Assembly: GCA_964613035.1 (NCBI GenBank)
Contig: CAZTFQ010000005.1
Span: 50,722-114,721 of the forward strand
Length of the DNA stretch: 64,000 nucleotides
Reading direction: 5' to 3'
Origin: CAVIQK01 sp964613035
GTDB lineage: Bacteria; Bacillota; Clostridia; Christensenellales; DTU072
Below, piece by piece: positions 46,420-55,310 of the stretch; the stretch's first letter is position 1, and every line of letters starts with the position of its first letter. The notes below the pieces were generated by a model. The model saw only the letters and a list, made by a program, of their open reading frames with translations, was not told where the DNA came from and ran no database searches. The position numbers were made by a program, and so were the translations under genes.

Positions 46420-46500
46420 ATGATTGCCGCTTTGCGGCAGTTGTGAGTTATAGTGCCTAACGGCAGTTATGAGTTAGGAGTTGTAAGTTACGACCAGGAA
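46420..46500. repeat. Short degenerate repeats with GTTATGAGTTA-type units
   Basis: Related units AGTTGTGAGTTATAG, AGTTATGAGTTAGG and AGTTGTAAGTTACG alternate with small inverted repeats (TGCCGC/GCGGCA, TGCC/GGCA). The design of unit plus hairpin recalls the 40594-40768 array, but the units differ. No coding potential. Confidence 0.5.
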
Positions 46501-46505
46501 AAGTT

Positions 46506-46532
46506 AAAACGCCCTCGAACGGGGGCGTTTTT
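46506..46532. terminator. Bidirectional terminator between fucA and the DUF4037 gene
   Basis: AAAACGCCC pairs with GGGCGTTTT around a short loop, with A and T tracts outside. It reaches the DUF4037 stop codon and can end both convergent transcripts. Confidence 0.85.
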
Positions 46533-47443
46533 CATATATAATCGTTGCGGAGATCGTTATCCTTAATAAGATCTCTGACGGCGTAAGCGTGAGGTTCCAA
46601 AAAGTCGTCGGCTACGTCGGAGAGGCGTTCTAGGCGAAGCTCTGCAGCTATTTTCGAACAAAACGATTCTATAAGCTTTTCTATCTCTTTAGTATCCGTC
46701 GGCGGATAAAACAGGATAAGCTCGAGCAATGCTGTTGCCCAATCGAGCGACGGTAGGTTTCGCATTGCCCTGAATCGCCATTTATAATAAGGCATAAAGG
46801 AGTCGTTGAGAATGAAGACAGCCTCGGATGCGCTGTCTACGAATCGGTTAAGCGCAAGTCTTGCGGCGCCATATTCTCCGTGGCGGATACATCTGGAGTA
46901 GTTATACTGCCCGGATTGAGCCATCTCCAAAAGACAGCGAGCAAGATTCTTGCATTTGACGTCCGCGGGGACGTTTTTTATAGCGTCTCTTATTCTCAAA
47001 AATTCTCCCGTACCGTCGTAAAAAACTTCGCCGTTGACGGCTTCCGCGAGATATTCGGACGGAATAACCAGCCAGTCGGTAAGAGACTCGGGCGCGCCGT
47101 CGGAGCCGGTATATCTTCTGTAAAAATCGGATATTCCGATTACTCCCAATCTGCCGTCGTAGGCGGAATGCAGGGAATCTCTCTCGACGTGTTCCTTTAT
47201 CAATGCGTCGTAGGCACGCGACAGGAGAAATTTTTCTCTCGGGGTCACGTCGTCTCCGACAAATATATAAAACCCCGTCTCGAAGTCGTGATCCGACGAT
47301 ATTTCGTCGTCGAAGCCGTAGCATTCCGAGCCGTGACCGACCAATCCGGTCGCGACGCGAGGATACAGAGACGGGAATTTTTCTTTAATCATTTTTTCGC
47401 CGTACTCGAAATAGAATGCGCGAGACTTATCTATTGCTTTCAT
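46532..47443 (-). CDS. DUF4037 nucleotidyltransferase-like protein
   Basis: The 303-residue protein has the nucleotidyltransferase-fold opening used by DUF4037: LVGHGSECYGFDDEISSDHDFE, with a GS motif followed by two acidic residues that would bind metal. The C-terminal half is helical with LARCLLEMAQSGQYNY. The substrate is unknown. Start ATG 47443 has AAGGAG before it and overlaps the TPR gene by 17 bases, so the two are translationally coupled. DUF4037 and TPR pairs recur in Firmicutes, which supports a joint function, perhaps antibiotic or tRNA modification. This last point is inference. Confidence 0.8.
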   Translation of the reverse strand: MKAIDKSRAFYFEYGEKMIKEKFPSLYPRVATGLVGHGSECYGFDDEISSDHDFETGFYIFVGDDVTPREKFLLSRAYDALIKEHVERDSLHSAYDGRLGVIGISDFYRRYTGSDGAPESLTDWLVIPSEYLAEAVNGEVFYDGTGEFLRIRDAIKNVPADVKCKNLARCLLEMAQSGQYNYSRCIRHGEYGAARLALNRFVDSASEAVFILNDSFMPYYKWRFRAMRNLPSLDWATALLELILFYPPTDTKEIEKLIESFCSKIAAELRLERLSDVADDFLEPHAYAVRDLIKDNDLRNDYI

Positions 47444-48212
47444 ATATCTCCTTATAGAGGCGTTCGAATCGTTCCGCATCGGCGGAGTATCCGAAATATC
47501 TCAACGAGGGGACGCACTTCTCCAATATAAAGGCGAAGTTGCCGTCGAGCGTGTTGCGAGGATCTCTAAGAGCCTCGACCGCTTTGTCGAGAAATACGGG
47601 CACTTCCGAATCGGCGTCGTCGACGACGTAACGAAGTTCTGCCAGATTGATATACGTTATCGCGACTTCTCCAAAGTACTCGTCGCTATTCTTAAGACAA
47701 TCGAGCGCCTTGTTAAAAAGCTCCTCGCTCTTAAAAAACTCTCCGATGTCCTCGAGCGTAAGCGCCATATTGTTGTATAGAGAAGCCATTAAATAGTCGT
47801 CGGTCTCGGCATCCGATTCATAGACTGCGAGAGCCTTGTCAAACAATTCCAGACTCTCCTCGGGACGATCGAAACTTTTAAGCGCGGTGGCGCAATTGAC
47901 GTAAATCGTCGCTCCGGAAATTTTATCAGTCAAGCCGTCTTTTTCTATGAGCGATACAACCTCTTCTATTATCTCCGTTCCGCGTTTTTCGTTACCTACT
48001 TTTCGATAATATCCGACCAGCTCCGAGAGCACGGACAGAAGTCCTCTCTCGTCTCCGAGGGTTCTTGCTTCTCTCTCCCAGTACTCCAAAAGGCGACCCG
48101 CGCCGTCGTAATCGTTTTTATCGAAAAGGCGATTGACTCTATCTATAATCCTCATAACGGGGATTCTGTCGACAGGCTCGTTGCCGCAACCTTCGCATCC
48201 GAATCGAGACAT
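47427..48212 (-). CDS. TPR repeat protein paired with DUF4037
   Basis: The 261-residue helical protein contains about four tetratricopeptide units, for example ATIYVNCATALKSFDRPEESLELFDKAL-type and YNNMALTLEDIGEFFKSEELFNKAL-type segments. It opens with MSRFGCEGCG, a CxxC pair that could bind metal. AAGGAG lies eight bases before ATG 48212; a GTG at 48221 touches the ribosome site and is rejected. Probably a cytosolic scaffold for the coupled DUF4037 protein. Confidence 0.8.
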   Translation of the reverse strand: MSRFGCEGCGNEPVDRIPVMRIIDRVNRLFDKNDYDGAGRLLEYWEREARTLGDERGLLSVLSELVGYYRKVGNEKRGTEIIEEVVSLIEKDGLTDKISGATIYVNCATALKSFDRPEESLELFDKALAVYESDAETDDYLMASLYNNMALTLEDIGEFFKSEELFNKALDCLKNSDEYFGEVAITYINLAELRYVVDDADSEVPVFLDKAVEALRDPRNTLDGNFAFILEKCVPSLRYFGYSADAERFERLYKEIYESNR

Positions 48213-48391
48213 ATATAGCACTCCTTAATATTTTTTTCAATTATAGTATACATATCTCTATAAGCGCAAGCCGAATTTTTACGCTCATATGTATAAATTT
48301 TTGAATATTCCATATTTTATACAGTCTTTATTCATAATATTTTGCATAAAAGGTTTAATAATGAATAAAAAAATAATTTTATGAAAAAATC

Positions 48392-48420
48392 TTGAATTTA
48401 ATCCGAGACGGATACATAAT
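48392..48420 (+). promoter_or_regulatory. Sigma-A promoter of the polar amino acid ABC operon
   Basis: TTGAAT (48392-48397), 17-base spacer, CATAAT (48415-48420). The 180 bases upstream are very AT-rich with ATTCAT, TGCATAAAA and ATGAATAAAA strings that loosely recall ArgR boxes. That operator assignment is weak. Confidence 0.55.
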
Positions 48421-48458
48421 ATCGGCAGAATTTAGTTAATCAATCGGAGGAACCGAAA

Positions 48459-49328
48459 ATGAAAAAAGCATTGGTTATAATTATGGTAATCGTATTGGCG
48501 ATATCTTCCGTCGCGCTTCTATCCGGATGCGACGAAGTAGAAGTCAAGTTAATCGACGTAGAACTCAGTCAGGAAGAGTATGCCTTCGGCGTGAAAAAAG
48601 GCAACACGGAGCTTCTTAATTCCGTCAATTCTTTCCTCACCGAGAAGAAGAGCGACATCGACGCGATATTCGCAAAATACGCGGACGCGACTCCCGAGGA
48701 ATTGACGAGTTTCGGCAGCTCGGACATCAAGACCGTGCCTTCCGGCGCAGATAATGAACTGGTCGTAGCTACGAATCTTGATTTCTCTCCCTTCGAATAC
48801 ACCAACGGCACCAAGATAGCCGGTATCGATATGGAGATAGCTCAGTTGCTTGCCAACTATCTCGGCAAGACTCTGGTCGTAGTGCATATGGATTTTAACG
48901 CGGTTGTGACGACCGTCCAGACTAAAGACGAATACGACATCGCGATGGCGGGTCTCTCCATCACTCCCGAGCGTGAAGAGCAAATCGATTTTTGCGACGT
49001 ATACTACAATGCGACGCAATCCATCATCGTCAAAGAAGACGACACCACTTTCGACGACTGCAAGATAGACGGCAAGTACGACGCGGAGCTGGTAGAAGCC
49101 AAGCTTGCTACTCTCGGCGGAGATGCGGCGATATGCAGCGGACAACTCGGAACCACTTCTCAATATTACGTAGAAGGCAACGAATCGTTCGGTTTCGCAG
49201 GATACGACAACCTGACTTTTAAGGGGCACTCCAGTGCGGCAGAAGCGGTCAAGGATATGCAGAACGGCAACATCGCATTCGTAGTCGTCGATCAGACTAC
49301 CGCGAAGAATATAGTTAAAAGCATCTGA
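48459..49328 (+). CDS. Polar amino acid-binding lipoprotein with apparent circular permutation
   Basis: A family 3 substrate-binding protein (289 aa) with signal peptide and lipobox LLSGC (Cys24). The main domain starts only at residue 100 (LVVATNLDFSPFEY) and runs through IDMEIAQLLANYLGK, MAGLSITPEREEQIDF and LGTTSQYYV to VVDQTTAKNIVKSI, where it stops. Normal relatives continue for ~50 residues with EEYAIAVKKGNxELLxxIN. Here that very block (LSQEEYAFGVKKGNTELLNSVNSFL) sits at residues 36-60, right after the lipobox. So the C-terminal element has moved to the N-terminus. GGAGG precedes the ATG. Ligand unknown (Gln, Arg, His or cystine types fit). Confidence 0.85.
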   Translation: MKKALVIIMVIVLAISSVALLSGCDEVEVKLIDVELSQEEYAFGVKKGNTELLNSVNSFLTEKKSDIDAIFAKYADATPEELTSFGSSDIKTVPSGADNELVVATNLDFSPFEYTNGTKIAGIDMEIAQLLANYLGKTLVVVHMDFNAVVTTVQTKDEYDIAMAGLSITPEREEQIDFCDVYYNATQSIIVKEDDTTFDDCKIDGKYDAELVEAKLATLGGDAAICSGQLGTTSQYYVEGNESFGFAGYDNLTFKGHSSAAEAVKDMQNGNIAFVVVDQTTAKNIVKSI

Positions 49329-49330
49329 AA

Positions 49331-50029
49331 ATGAGCGCGAAGTGGGCAAAATTCGTTAAAGCATTTATCGACAACGAAGGCTACAAAAACGTCTTGCATG
49401 GACTGGGCACGACGATGGAGATAGCCTTCTTCGGCTTTCTTATAGGTATAGTCATAGGTCTGCTGATAGCGACCGTCAAGGTTTCGTCGGCGAGAAATAA
49501 AGCTATCGGAATATTATCGAAAATAGGCGACGTGTACGTGGGGTTTTTCCGCGGCACGCCTATTATCGTACAATTGCTTCTCATCTATTACGTCCTATTC
49601 CCCGCGATCGGAATCAAGACGGACGCTCTTGCCGTCGCTATAATAACCTTCGGGCTGAACAGCGGCGCCTACGTATCGGAGATAATGCGTAGCGGAATCT
49701 TATCCGTAGACAAGGGGCAGATGGAAGCGGGACGTTCCGTCGGATTGTCGTACACGACCACGATGATGAAAATCGTCTTGCCTCAGGCACTGAAAAATTC
49801 TCTGCCGAGTCTGGGCAACGAGCTCATCGCGCTGGTCAAAGACACGTCGGTAGTGTCCTTCATAACCGTAATGGACCTTACCAACGCATTCAAGCTTTTG
49901 GGTTCCGGAACTTACGAGTTTATCATCCCGTATCTTATGCTTGCGCTTGTTTATCTGATAATCGTGCTGGCACTGACGGCAATAATCAAGCTGATAGAAA
50001 GGAGACTTAGAAAAAGTGAAAAGCAATAA
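49331..50029 (+). CDS. Polar amino acid ABC transporter permease (HisM/GlnP type)
   Basis: The 232-residue membrane protein has about five hydrophobic segments. The family blocks are GLGTTMEIAFFGFLIGIVIG, FFRGTPIIVQLLLIYYVLFP and SGAYVSEIMRSGILSVDKGQMEAGRSVGLS. Its EAA loop for ATPase docking is PQALKNSLPSLGNELIALVKDTS. It begins two bases after the binding-protein stop and overlaps the ATPase gene by 14 bases. It works as a homodimer with the ATPase below. Confidence 0.95.
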   Translation: MSAKWAKFVKAFIDNEGYKNVLHGLGTTMEIAFFGFLIGIVIGLLIATVKVSSARNKAIGILSKIGDVYVGFFRGTPIIVQLLLIYYVLFPAIGIKTDALAVAIITFGLNSGAYVSEIMRSGILSVDKGQMEAGRSVGLSYTTTMMKIVLPQALKNSLPSLGNELIALVKDTSVVSFITVMDLTNAFKLLGSGTYEFIIPYLMLALVYLIIVLALTAIIKLIERRLRKSEKQ

Positions 50030-51110
50030 CGAGCCTCTGATTTCCATAAAAAATCTAACGAAAAAATTCGGCAATCTGATGGTCCTCGACGACGTATCCA
50101 CCGACATATACGAAGGTGAAAAAGTCGTTATACTGGGACCGTCCGGGGGCGGAAAATCCACCCTGCTGCGTTGCGTCAACTGTCTGGAAGACCCTACGTC
50201 GGGGCACGTGATTTTTGACGGAACGGACCTATGCGATCTGCACGTAGACATCAACAAGGAGAGAGAAAAGCTGGTGATGGTTTTTCAGCAGTTCAATCTC
50301 TTCAACAATCTCAACGTACTCGACAACGTAACCGTTGCACCTATTCTCATCCGTACCAAAGCAATGAGACAGGCTAAGATATTCAACGCATTTTTACCCG
50401 TCCGCAACTTCTTGGTGAAGATTGTCAAGCCCGTCGCGGACAAGGCGTGCGACCATAAAAAAAGTCGGTTGACGAAAAAAATCGAATCGGTCAAAAATCA
50501 ACTGGCGCCTCTCGAGGCGGAGTGGGAATCGACCAAAGTCGTATCGGACGTCGCGGGGAAAGTCAAAGTCACGTACGACAAGAAGCTGACCGCAAAAAAA
50601 TTCCGTCTTACGCACAAGCTGGAAAAAGCCGAGTATGCGTTGTCCGATCTGAAGTATATAGAGATCAAGGAAAAAATCGTCCCTCAATACACGTCCCAGA
50701 AACAAATTATAGAAGAAGCCGAAGCCAAGGCGAAGGCACTCCTAGAGAGAATAGGTCTGAGCGATAAAGCCGACGTCTACCCTTCTACTCTGTCGGGCGG
50801 TCAAAAGCAGCGTATAGCGATAATAAGGGCACTTGCTATGGAGCCTAAGGTTCTGCTCTTCGACGAGCCGACGTCCGCTCTCGATCCCGAAATGGTCGGG
50901 GAAGTTCTTAATCTCATAAAAGAACTTGCCGACGAAGGAATGACTATGCTCATCGTCACGCACGAGATCGGATTCGCTCGCGAAGTGGGCACGAGAATAC
51001 TCTTCATGGACGGCGGAAAAATAACCGTCGACGAGGCGCCGGACGCATTCTTCAATTCTCCCGATAACCCGAGATTGAAAGAATTCCTCTCCAAGGTTAT
51101 CAGCCAATAA
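50016..51110 (+). CDS. Polar amino acid ABC transporter ATPase (GlnQ type) with ~110-residue insertion
   Basis: The start is GTG 50016 within the permease gene. All motifs are intact: Walker A GPSGGGKSTLL (41-51), Q-loop VFQQFNLF (89-96), signature LSGGQKQR (259-266), Walker B VLLFDEPTSALDPE (279-292) and His316. The protein is 364 residues against the usual ~240. The excess lies between Q-loop and signature, roughly residues 122-232. It is Lys/Glu-rich and helical (KKIESVKNQLAPLEAEWESTK, RLTHKLEKAEYALSDLK), like a coiled-coil hairpin projecting from the helical subdomain next to the permease contact. I infer a regulatory or docking role. The gene ends convergently with comEC by an 11-base overlap. 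Confidence 0.93.
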   Translation: MKSNNEPLISIKNLTKKFGNLMVLDDVSTDIYEGEKVVILGPSGGGKSTLLRCVNCLEDPTSGHVIFDGTDLCDLHVDINKEREKLVMVFQQFNLFNNLNVLDNVTVAPILIRTKAMRQAKIFNAFLPVRNFLVKIVKPVADKACDHKKSRLTKKIESVKNQLAPLEAEWESTKVVSDVAGKVKVTYDKKLTAKKFRLTHKLEKAEYALSDLKYIEIKEKIVPQYTSQKQIIEEAEAKAKALLERIGLSDKADVYPSTLSGGQKQRIAIIRALAMEPKVLLFDEPTSALDPEMVGEVLNLIKELADEGMTMLIVTHEIGFAREVGTRILFMDGGKITVDEAPDAFFNSPDNPRLKEFLSKVISQ

Positions 51111-52620
51111 CCGCTCCCGAGCAAAAGATAATATAAACGAATACCGCCGTCAACGACAGCACGCCTGCGATGACGGCTTTTTTCTTTTTATCAAGCAAAA
51201 TATATTTTGACAAAGCGACTAATACCGCGACGTAAAACACCGTAACTATCCCCATGCCGCCGACTTCGACACTAGCGTAAGGAAGTAGCGATATAATCCT
51301 TACGACGAACATAATGACGACGATGAGATACTTGGCGGGATAAAGCAAGAACGAGAAAATCGGGGATATCGCGGAGGCTACAGACGCTACGGCAAGGAGC
51401 GTATACAGCACGGTAACGAGGGGAAGCACGAGTAAATTGGCTATCGTGAAGTATATCGAAATCGTCCCGAAGACCTCAGTCATTGCGGGGAATATTCCTA
51501 CGGTAGACGATATACTCGCGGCTACGGAAGAGGAAATCGGCTTAAACCTAAAGACTTTTCTCAGAGGTCTTTCCAAAGTGCCGTGGAATAATATGAGACC
51601 GCCCACCGCGCCAACGCTCATTAAGAATCCCAAGTCGAACAGCATAGAGGGGTCCGTAAGAACTATCACGGACACCGCCGTCCCCAGACACGACAAAGAA
51701 TCCGCCTTGACGCGCAACACTTTAGCCGCCATAACCACGGTCGTCATAATTATCGCTCTCAAGATACTGGGCGAGTTGCCGCACAGGTACATATATAAAA
51801 AGAGAACCGCGTCGGTTACGACGAGAGATATAATACCCTTAATCCTCAGTTTCTTAAATATCCATAATATAATAGCGGATAAAAAGCCTACGTGCAGACC
51901 CGACACCGCGAAGATATGAGACAGAGAAGCGACACGTATTTCCTCGTTGTCGGTCGAATCGAGATAGCGTTTATCTCCGAACATCAACGCTTCCGCTATG
52001 CCCTGTTGATCGCGATTAAGCACTTTTGAAAACGATTCAGACAGGCGATTACGGACTTTTTCTCTCACTCTCAACGCGTCTTGCCCTACTACCGTAGGGG
52101 TTTCGGAAGTTTCCGCAAGATAAAGAATATCGTCGTTGATTAGGGACGCCGAAGAGATATCGAGAAAATCGAAGTCTACGGAATCGACTTTACCGTGCGT
52201 CACGACGAAGTCGCCTATATTGATATCGTCGGTATAGTCGACGTAGATACGGAGTCTACCGTCGTAACCTTGTCCGTCCAATTTGACATCCTCGAGATAC
52301 AATGCGCCGTCTTTGACGTAATCGACGCGTCCTTCTATTAGCGCGTTGTCCGTTGCGACATCGGGCGGGCGAGTGACGTAGTAGTCTATCAAAAACGCGC
52401 CGAATCCGATCGTCAAAACAACGGAGACGAACAATAAAGCAACGGAATGCTTTTTGAAAAAGAGAATAACTGACAATAAAACAGTCGCTCCCAGCACGGA
52501 AGACGTGACTATGAGAGCGACCGTATTAATTACTACAGATGCGGACAGAAGCACTCCCGCCGAGAGAAGGATAGCGAAAAACACTATCGGTCTCGTATTG
52601 GCGATTCTGTCTTTAAGCAT
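51100..52620 (-). CDS. comEC: ComEC/Rec2-family channel protein without metallo-beta-lactamase domain
   Basis: The 506-residue membrane protein has N-terminal membrane segments, an OB-like soluble part (residues ~85-175) and the Competence domain with IFAVSGLHVGFLSAIILW and FLMSVGAVGGLILF. ComEC passes single-stranded DNA across the membrane during transformation. The C-terminal metallo-beta-lactamase nuclease domain of long ComEC proteins is missing: the frame ends after the last membrane helix, and the following DNA belongs to the convergent ATPase gene. Short ComEC forms exist. No other competence gene is in the window, so the DNA-uptake role is uncertain. Confidence 0.85.
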   Translation of the reverse strand: MLKDRIANTRPIVFFAILLSAGVLLSASVVINTVALIVTSSVLGATVLLSVILFFKKHSVALLFVSVVLTIGFGAFLIDYYVTRPPDVATDNALIEGRVDYVKDGALYLEDVKLDGQGYDGRLRIYVDYTDDINIGDFVVTHGKVDSVDFDFLDISSASLINDDILYLAETSETPTVVGQDALRVREKVRNRLSESFSKVLNRDQQGIAEALMFGDKRYLDSTDNEEIRVASLSHIFAVSGLHVGFLSAIILWIFKKLRIKGIISLVVTDAVLFLYMYLCGNSPSILRAIIMTTVVMAAKVLRVKADSLSCLGTAVSVIVLTDPSMLFDLGFLMSVGAVGGLILFHGTLERPLRKVFRFKPISSSVAASISSTVGIFPAMTEVFGTISIYFTIANLLVLPLVTVLYTLLAVASVASAISPIFSFLLYPAKYLIVVIMFVVRIISLLPYASVEVGGMGIVTVFYVAVLVALSKYILLDKKKKAVIAGVLSLTAVFVYIIFCSGAVIG

Positions 52621-52628
52621 TCAGTACT

Positions 52629-53741
52629 TTATTTTTCCCAAGGGAAGACGTATTGAGTGAGACCGAGGTCGTCACGGACCTTGGACATTTCTTTCTGTAC
52701 GGACTCGTTGATCGGCACGCCGGAATCTTTTCTGGAGAGCCATACGAGGTGTTCTTTTTCTCCTGCGCTGTATATTCTCTCTTCACCGGGGGCTTTTTTG
52801 GAATTACGGACGGATCTGATGATATCGCCGGCTTTTTTACGGCAGAGGTCTTCTCCGAGGAAGTGATTGGTGTCGATCGCGATGAAGAAGTGACCGAGCT
52901 TATAGGGGCACTTGTTGCCGTTTTCGTCGACGCCGTTGAGGTCTTTGCCGTAGACGCCGTCCTGAAGGACTGCGGAGAGGAGTTCTACTACCATTGCGTA
53001 GCCGTATCCCTTGTATCCGCCGAGAGCCTCGCCTATTCCGCCGAGGGTTGCAAGCGCCGCGGTACCTTTTCTGATTTTCTTGAGAGCTTCGCCGGCATCG
53101 CCTTCCACGGGGTTGCCGTCGATGTCTACGATGGTACCGGGATGTACGGGCTCGCCTATTCTGGCGTAGTACTCTATCTTACCGTTCTGCGTAATGGAAG
53201 TGGCGCAGTCGATGAGGAAGTCGAAGTCTTCGTCGGTGGGGATACCGATGGTGAGGGGGTTGGTTCCGAACATACCTTCCACGCCGAAGGTGGGAGCTAC
53301 GGACGGACGGGCATTGGTACCGGTGATACCGATGCAGCCTTCTTTACAAGCCATGGTGGGGTAATATCCTGCGATACCGTAGTGAGTGGAGTTACGGACG
53401 ACTACCATACCCATACCGTATTGTTTCGCTTTGTCTATAGCCATTCTCATAGCTTTATAGCCGATGACCTGTCCCATACCGTGGTGTCCGTCTACGACTG
53501 CGGTGGTGGGGGTTTCTTTAACTATTTCGAAATTGGTCACGGGGAATTGGATACCTGCTTCTATACGATCGATATAGATGGGCTTAAAGCGGTTGCAGCC
53601 GTGGGACTCGATACCTCTTCTGTCGGACTCGAGAAGCACGTCGGCGACTATCTCGGCATCTTCTCTGGGGCATCCTACTCCGACGAAAGCGTCTACGAAG
53701 AAGTCATTGGCTGTTTTCCAATCAAGGTTCATTTTGGGCAT
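52629..53741 (-). CDS. Ldh-family NAD(P)-dependent 2-hydroxyacid dehydrogenase
   Basis: The 370-residue protein belongs to the malate/L-lactate dehydrogenase family of YlbC/Ldh2/AllD type, not the Rossmann LDH family. Conserved parts are SDRRGIESHGCNRF, VVRNSTHYGIAGYY with the catalytic His, FGTNPLTIGIP and GGYKGYGYAMVVELLSAVL. The substrate cannot be told: malate, L-lactate, ureidoglycolate, sulfolactate and 2,3-diketogulonate enzymes share the fold. AGGAGG lies nine bases before the ATG. It lies 33 bases after ppa and is probably co-transcribed with it. Confidence 0.9.
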   Translation of the reverse strand: MPKMNLDWKTANDFFVDAFVGVGCPREDAEIVADVLLESDRRGIESHGCNRFKPIYIDRIEAGIQFPVTNFEIVKETPTTAVVDGHHGMGQVIGYKAMRMAIDKAKQYGMGMVVVRNSTHYGIAGYYPTMACKEGCIGITGTNARPSVAPTFGVEGMFGTNPLTIGIPTDEDFDFLIDCATSITQNGKIEYYARIGEPVHPGTIVDIDGNPVEGDAGEALKKIRKGTAALATLGGIGEALGGYKGYGYAMVVELLSAVLQDGVYGKDLNGVDENGNKCPYKLGHFFIAIDTNHFLGEDLCRKKAGDIIRSVRNSKKAPGEERIYSAGEKEHLVWLSRKDSGVPINESVQKEMSKVRDDLGLTQYVFPWEK

Positions 53742-53774
53742 ATTGATAATCCTCCTAAAAAATTACGTTTTTTA

Positions 53775-54323
53775 TTATTTGTCGTCTGAAGTGTCGTTGT
53801 CGAAAATCTCTATATATCGCTGAAGGTCGTGCTTAATTATTCTTATAGCGGTGCTTCTGCCTTCTATGCGGATATCCGCGGTAACCTTATCCTCGAGAGT
53901 TTTATAAACCGTAAAAAAGTGGACGAACTCATTGAGGGTGTGTTGCGGAATGGCTCCTATATCTCTGATGTGATTATAATTGGGGTCCTCGAAGGGAATG
54001 GCGATGATTTTATCGTCGATGTAGCCGTTGTCTCGCATCGAAACGACTCCGACGGGATAACATCTGACCAGTGAAAGAGGCACGATGGGCTCGGAGCAGA
54101 GGACCAGAACGTCCAGAGGGTCGTTGTCGTCGGCATAAGTACGGGGGATGAATCCGTAGTTGGCGGGATAGTGCGTAGAAGTATATAAAACTCTGTCGAG
54201 AGCGAGGAGTCCCGTTTCTTTATCGAGCTCATACTTATTTTTACTGTTCTTAGAAATCTCCACCACCGCGACGAAGTCTTCGGGATTGATTCTAGACGGA
54301 TTGATGTCGTGCCAGATATTCAT
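53775..54323 (-). CDS. ppa: Inorganic pyrophosphatase, family I
   Basis: Hydrolyses pyrophosphate to phosphate and so drives biosynthetic reactions. The 182-residue product has EISKNSKNKYELDKETG, HYPANYGFIPRTYADDNDPLDVLVL with the three metal-binding Asp residues, and KIIAIPFEDPNY. The family I type is less common in Clostridia than family II (DHH) enzymes, but the motifs leave no doubt. AAGGAG lies seven bases before the ATG. Confidence 0.95.
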   Translation of the reverse strand: MNIWHDINPSRINPEDFVAVVEISKNSKNKYELDKETGLLALDRVLYTSTHYPANYGFIPRTYADDNDPLDVLVLCSEPIVPLSLVRCYPVGVVSMRDNGYIDDKIIAIPFEDPNYNHIRDIGAIPQHTLNEFVHFFTVYKTLEDKVTADIRIEGRSTAIRIIKHDLQRYIEIFDNDTSDDK

Positions 54324-54404
54324 AACTGCTCCTTATCGAGATTGTTGTTTTCATACTATCACAAGCGTGAAAATAAATCAATATTAAACTTAATTAAAAG
54401 GTAA

Positions 54405-55310
54405 CTATTCGGCGTTTTTATCCGAGAAGTTGTCCAGTGCCGATTTCATTGCGATATTGGAAGTGATATAATCCACTCCGTACTCGGTCGCAAGAATAAG
54501 AGCGTCTTTCGGATTATCCACCGTCCATACTCCCACCTTAAGACCTGCGGCGTGGAAACTCTCGACCATATCTTTTGTGAGGAAGTCAAACAAAATAGAC
54601 AGGTCGCAACGGGTTTCGATTATCTTGTTCATACGTGCTTCGGCGCCCGTTATTCCGTCCACCTCGGTGAATAAACCCGTAAGAACGAGTGCCTGCAAAG
54701 TTACGTCGGCGTCTTTACTGCGGATATACTCGAGCATTGAGAAGTTAAAAGAAATATAGGTGACTTCCACGCCCGAGGCATTGACCGCCGACATGATGCC
54801 GTCGATCTCTTCGTTGGTTATATCCTTGGCTTTCAGCTCCACTATCGCTCTCTTGTTGCCCTCGCGGCATATGGAGAGATACTCGTCGAAGGTAGGCGCG
54901 AAAGAAACTCCGTCGACCTTGAGAGGCGTAGAGAGAATTTCGTCAAGAGTCGCTTCTCTGGGAGAAGAAAAGCCCGTGACGGAATCGGCATCGTGCATAC
55001 AGACGTAGTGACCGTCTTTAGTCACCCAGACGTCCGTCTCTATGCCGTATACGCCCTCTTCCGCTGCCGCCAGGCGAAAAGCCTCCGCAGTGTTGTCGGT
55101 GACGTCTTTAGAAAGACCTCTGTGAGCGATGAAATTGACATGATCGGGATTGTAAGCGCTATATAAATTATCCATAACTCCGTCCGAATAGAATGCAAAA
55201 CGGACTCTGTTCTCCACTGCGAAAAGCACCGAGGTCAGGGCTATCAATACAACGAGTACTATAGCGGTAACGACGACTATTTTTTTCTTTTTGGGAAGAG
55301 CCTTGCACAT
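54405..55310 (-). CDS. Membrane-anchored glycerophosphodiester phosphodiesterase
   Basis: The 301-residue protein has a basic start (KALPKKKK), a single membrane segment (residues ~10-30) and an external GDPD TIM barrel. Catalytic motifs are present: FIAHRGLSKDVTDNTAEAF, GIETDVWVTKDGHYVCMHD and VELKAKD. GVWTVDNPKDALIL near the end is typical. It hydrolyses glycerophosphodiesters, possibly from phospholipid or teichoic acid turnover. AAAGGAG precedes the ATG. The upstream leader is AT-rich with several TATAAT-like strings, so the exact promoter is unclear. Confidence 0.92.
   Translation of the reverse strand: MCKALPKKKKIVVVTAIVLVVLIALTSVLFAVENRVRFAFYSDGVMDNLYSAYNPDHVNFIAHRGLSKDVTDNTAEAFRLAAAEEGVYGIETDVWVTKDGHYVCMHDADSVTGFSSPREATLDEILSTPLKVDGVSFAPTFDEYLSICREGNKRAIVELKAKDITNEEIDGIMSAVNASGVEVTYISFNFSMLEYIRSKDADVTLQALVLTGLFTEVDGITGAEARMNKIIETRCDLSILFDFLTKDMVESFHAAGLKVGVWTVDNPKDALILATEYGVDYITSNIAMKSALDNFSDKNAE

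Noticed and set aside
52653..53789. A 378-codon plus-strand open frame opposite the dehydrogenase gene
   Set aside because: The minus strand encodes a complete Ldh-family enzyme with ribosome site; the plus reading is a mirror artefact.
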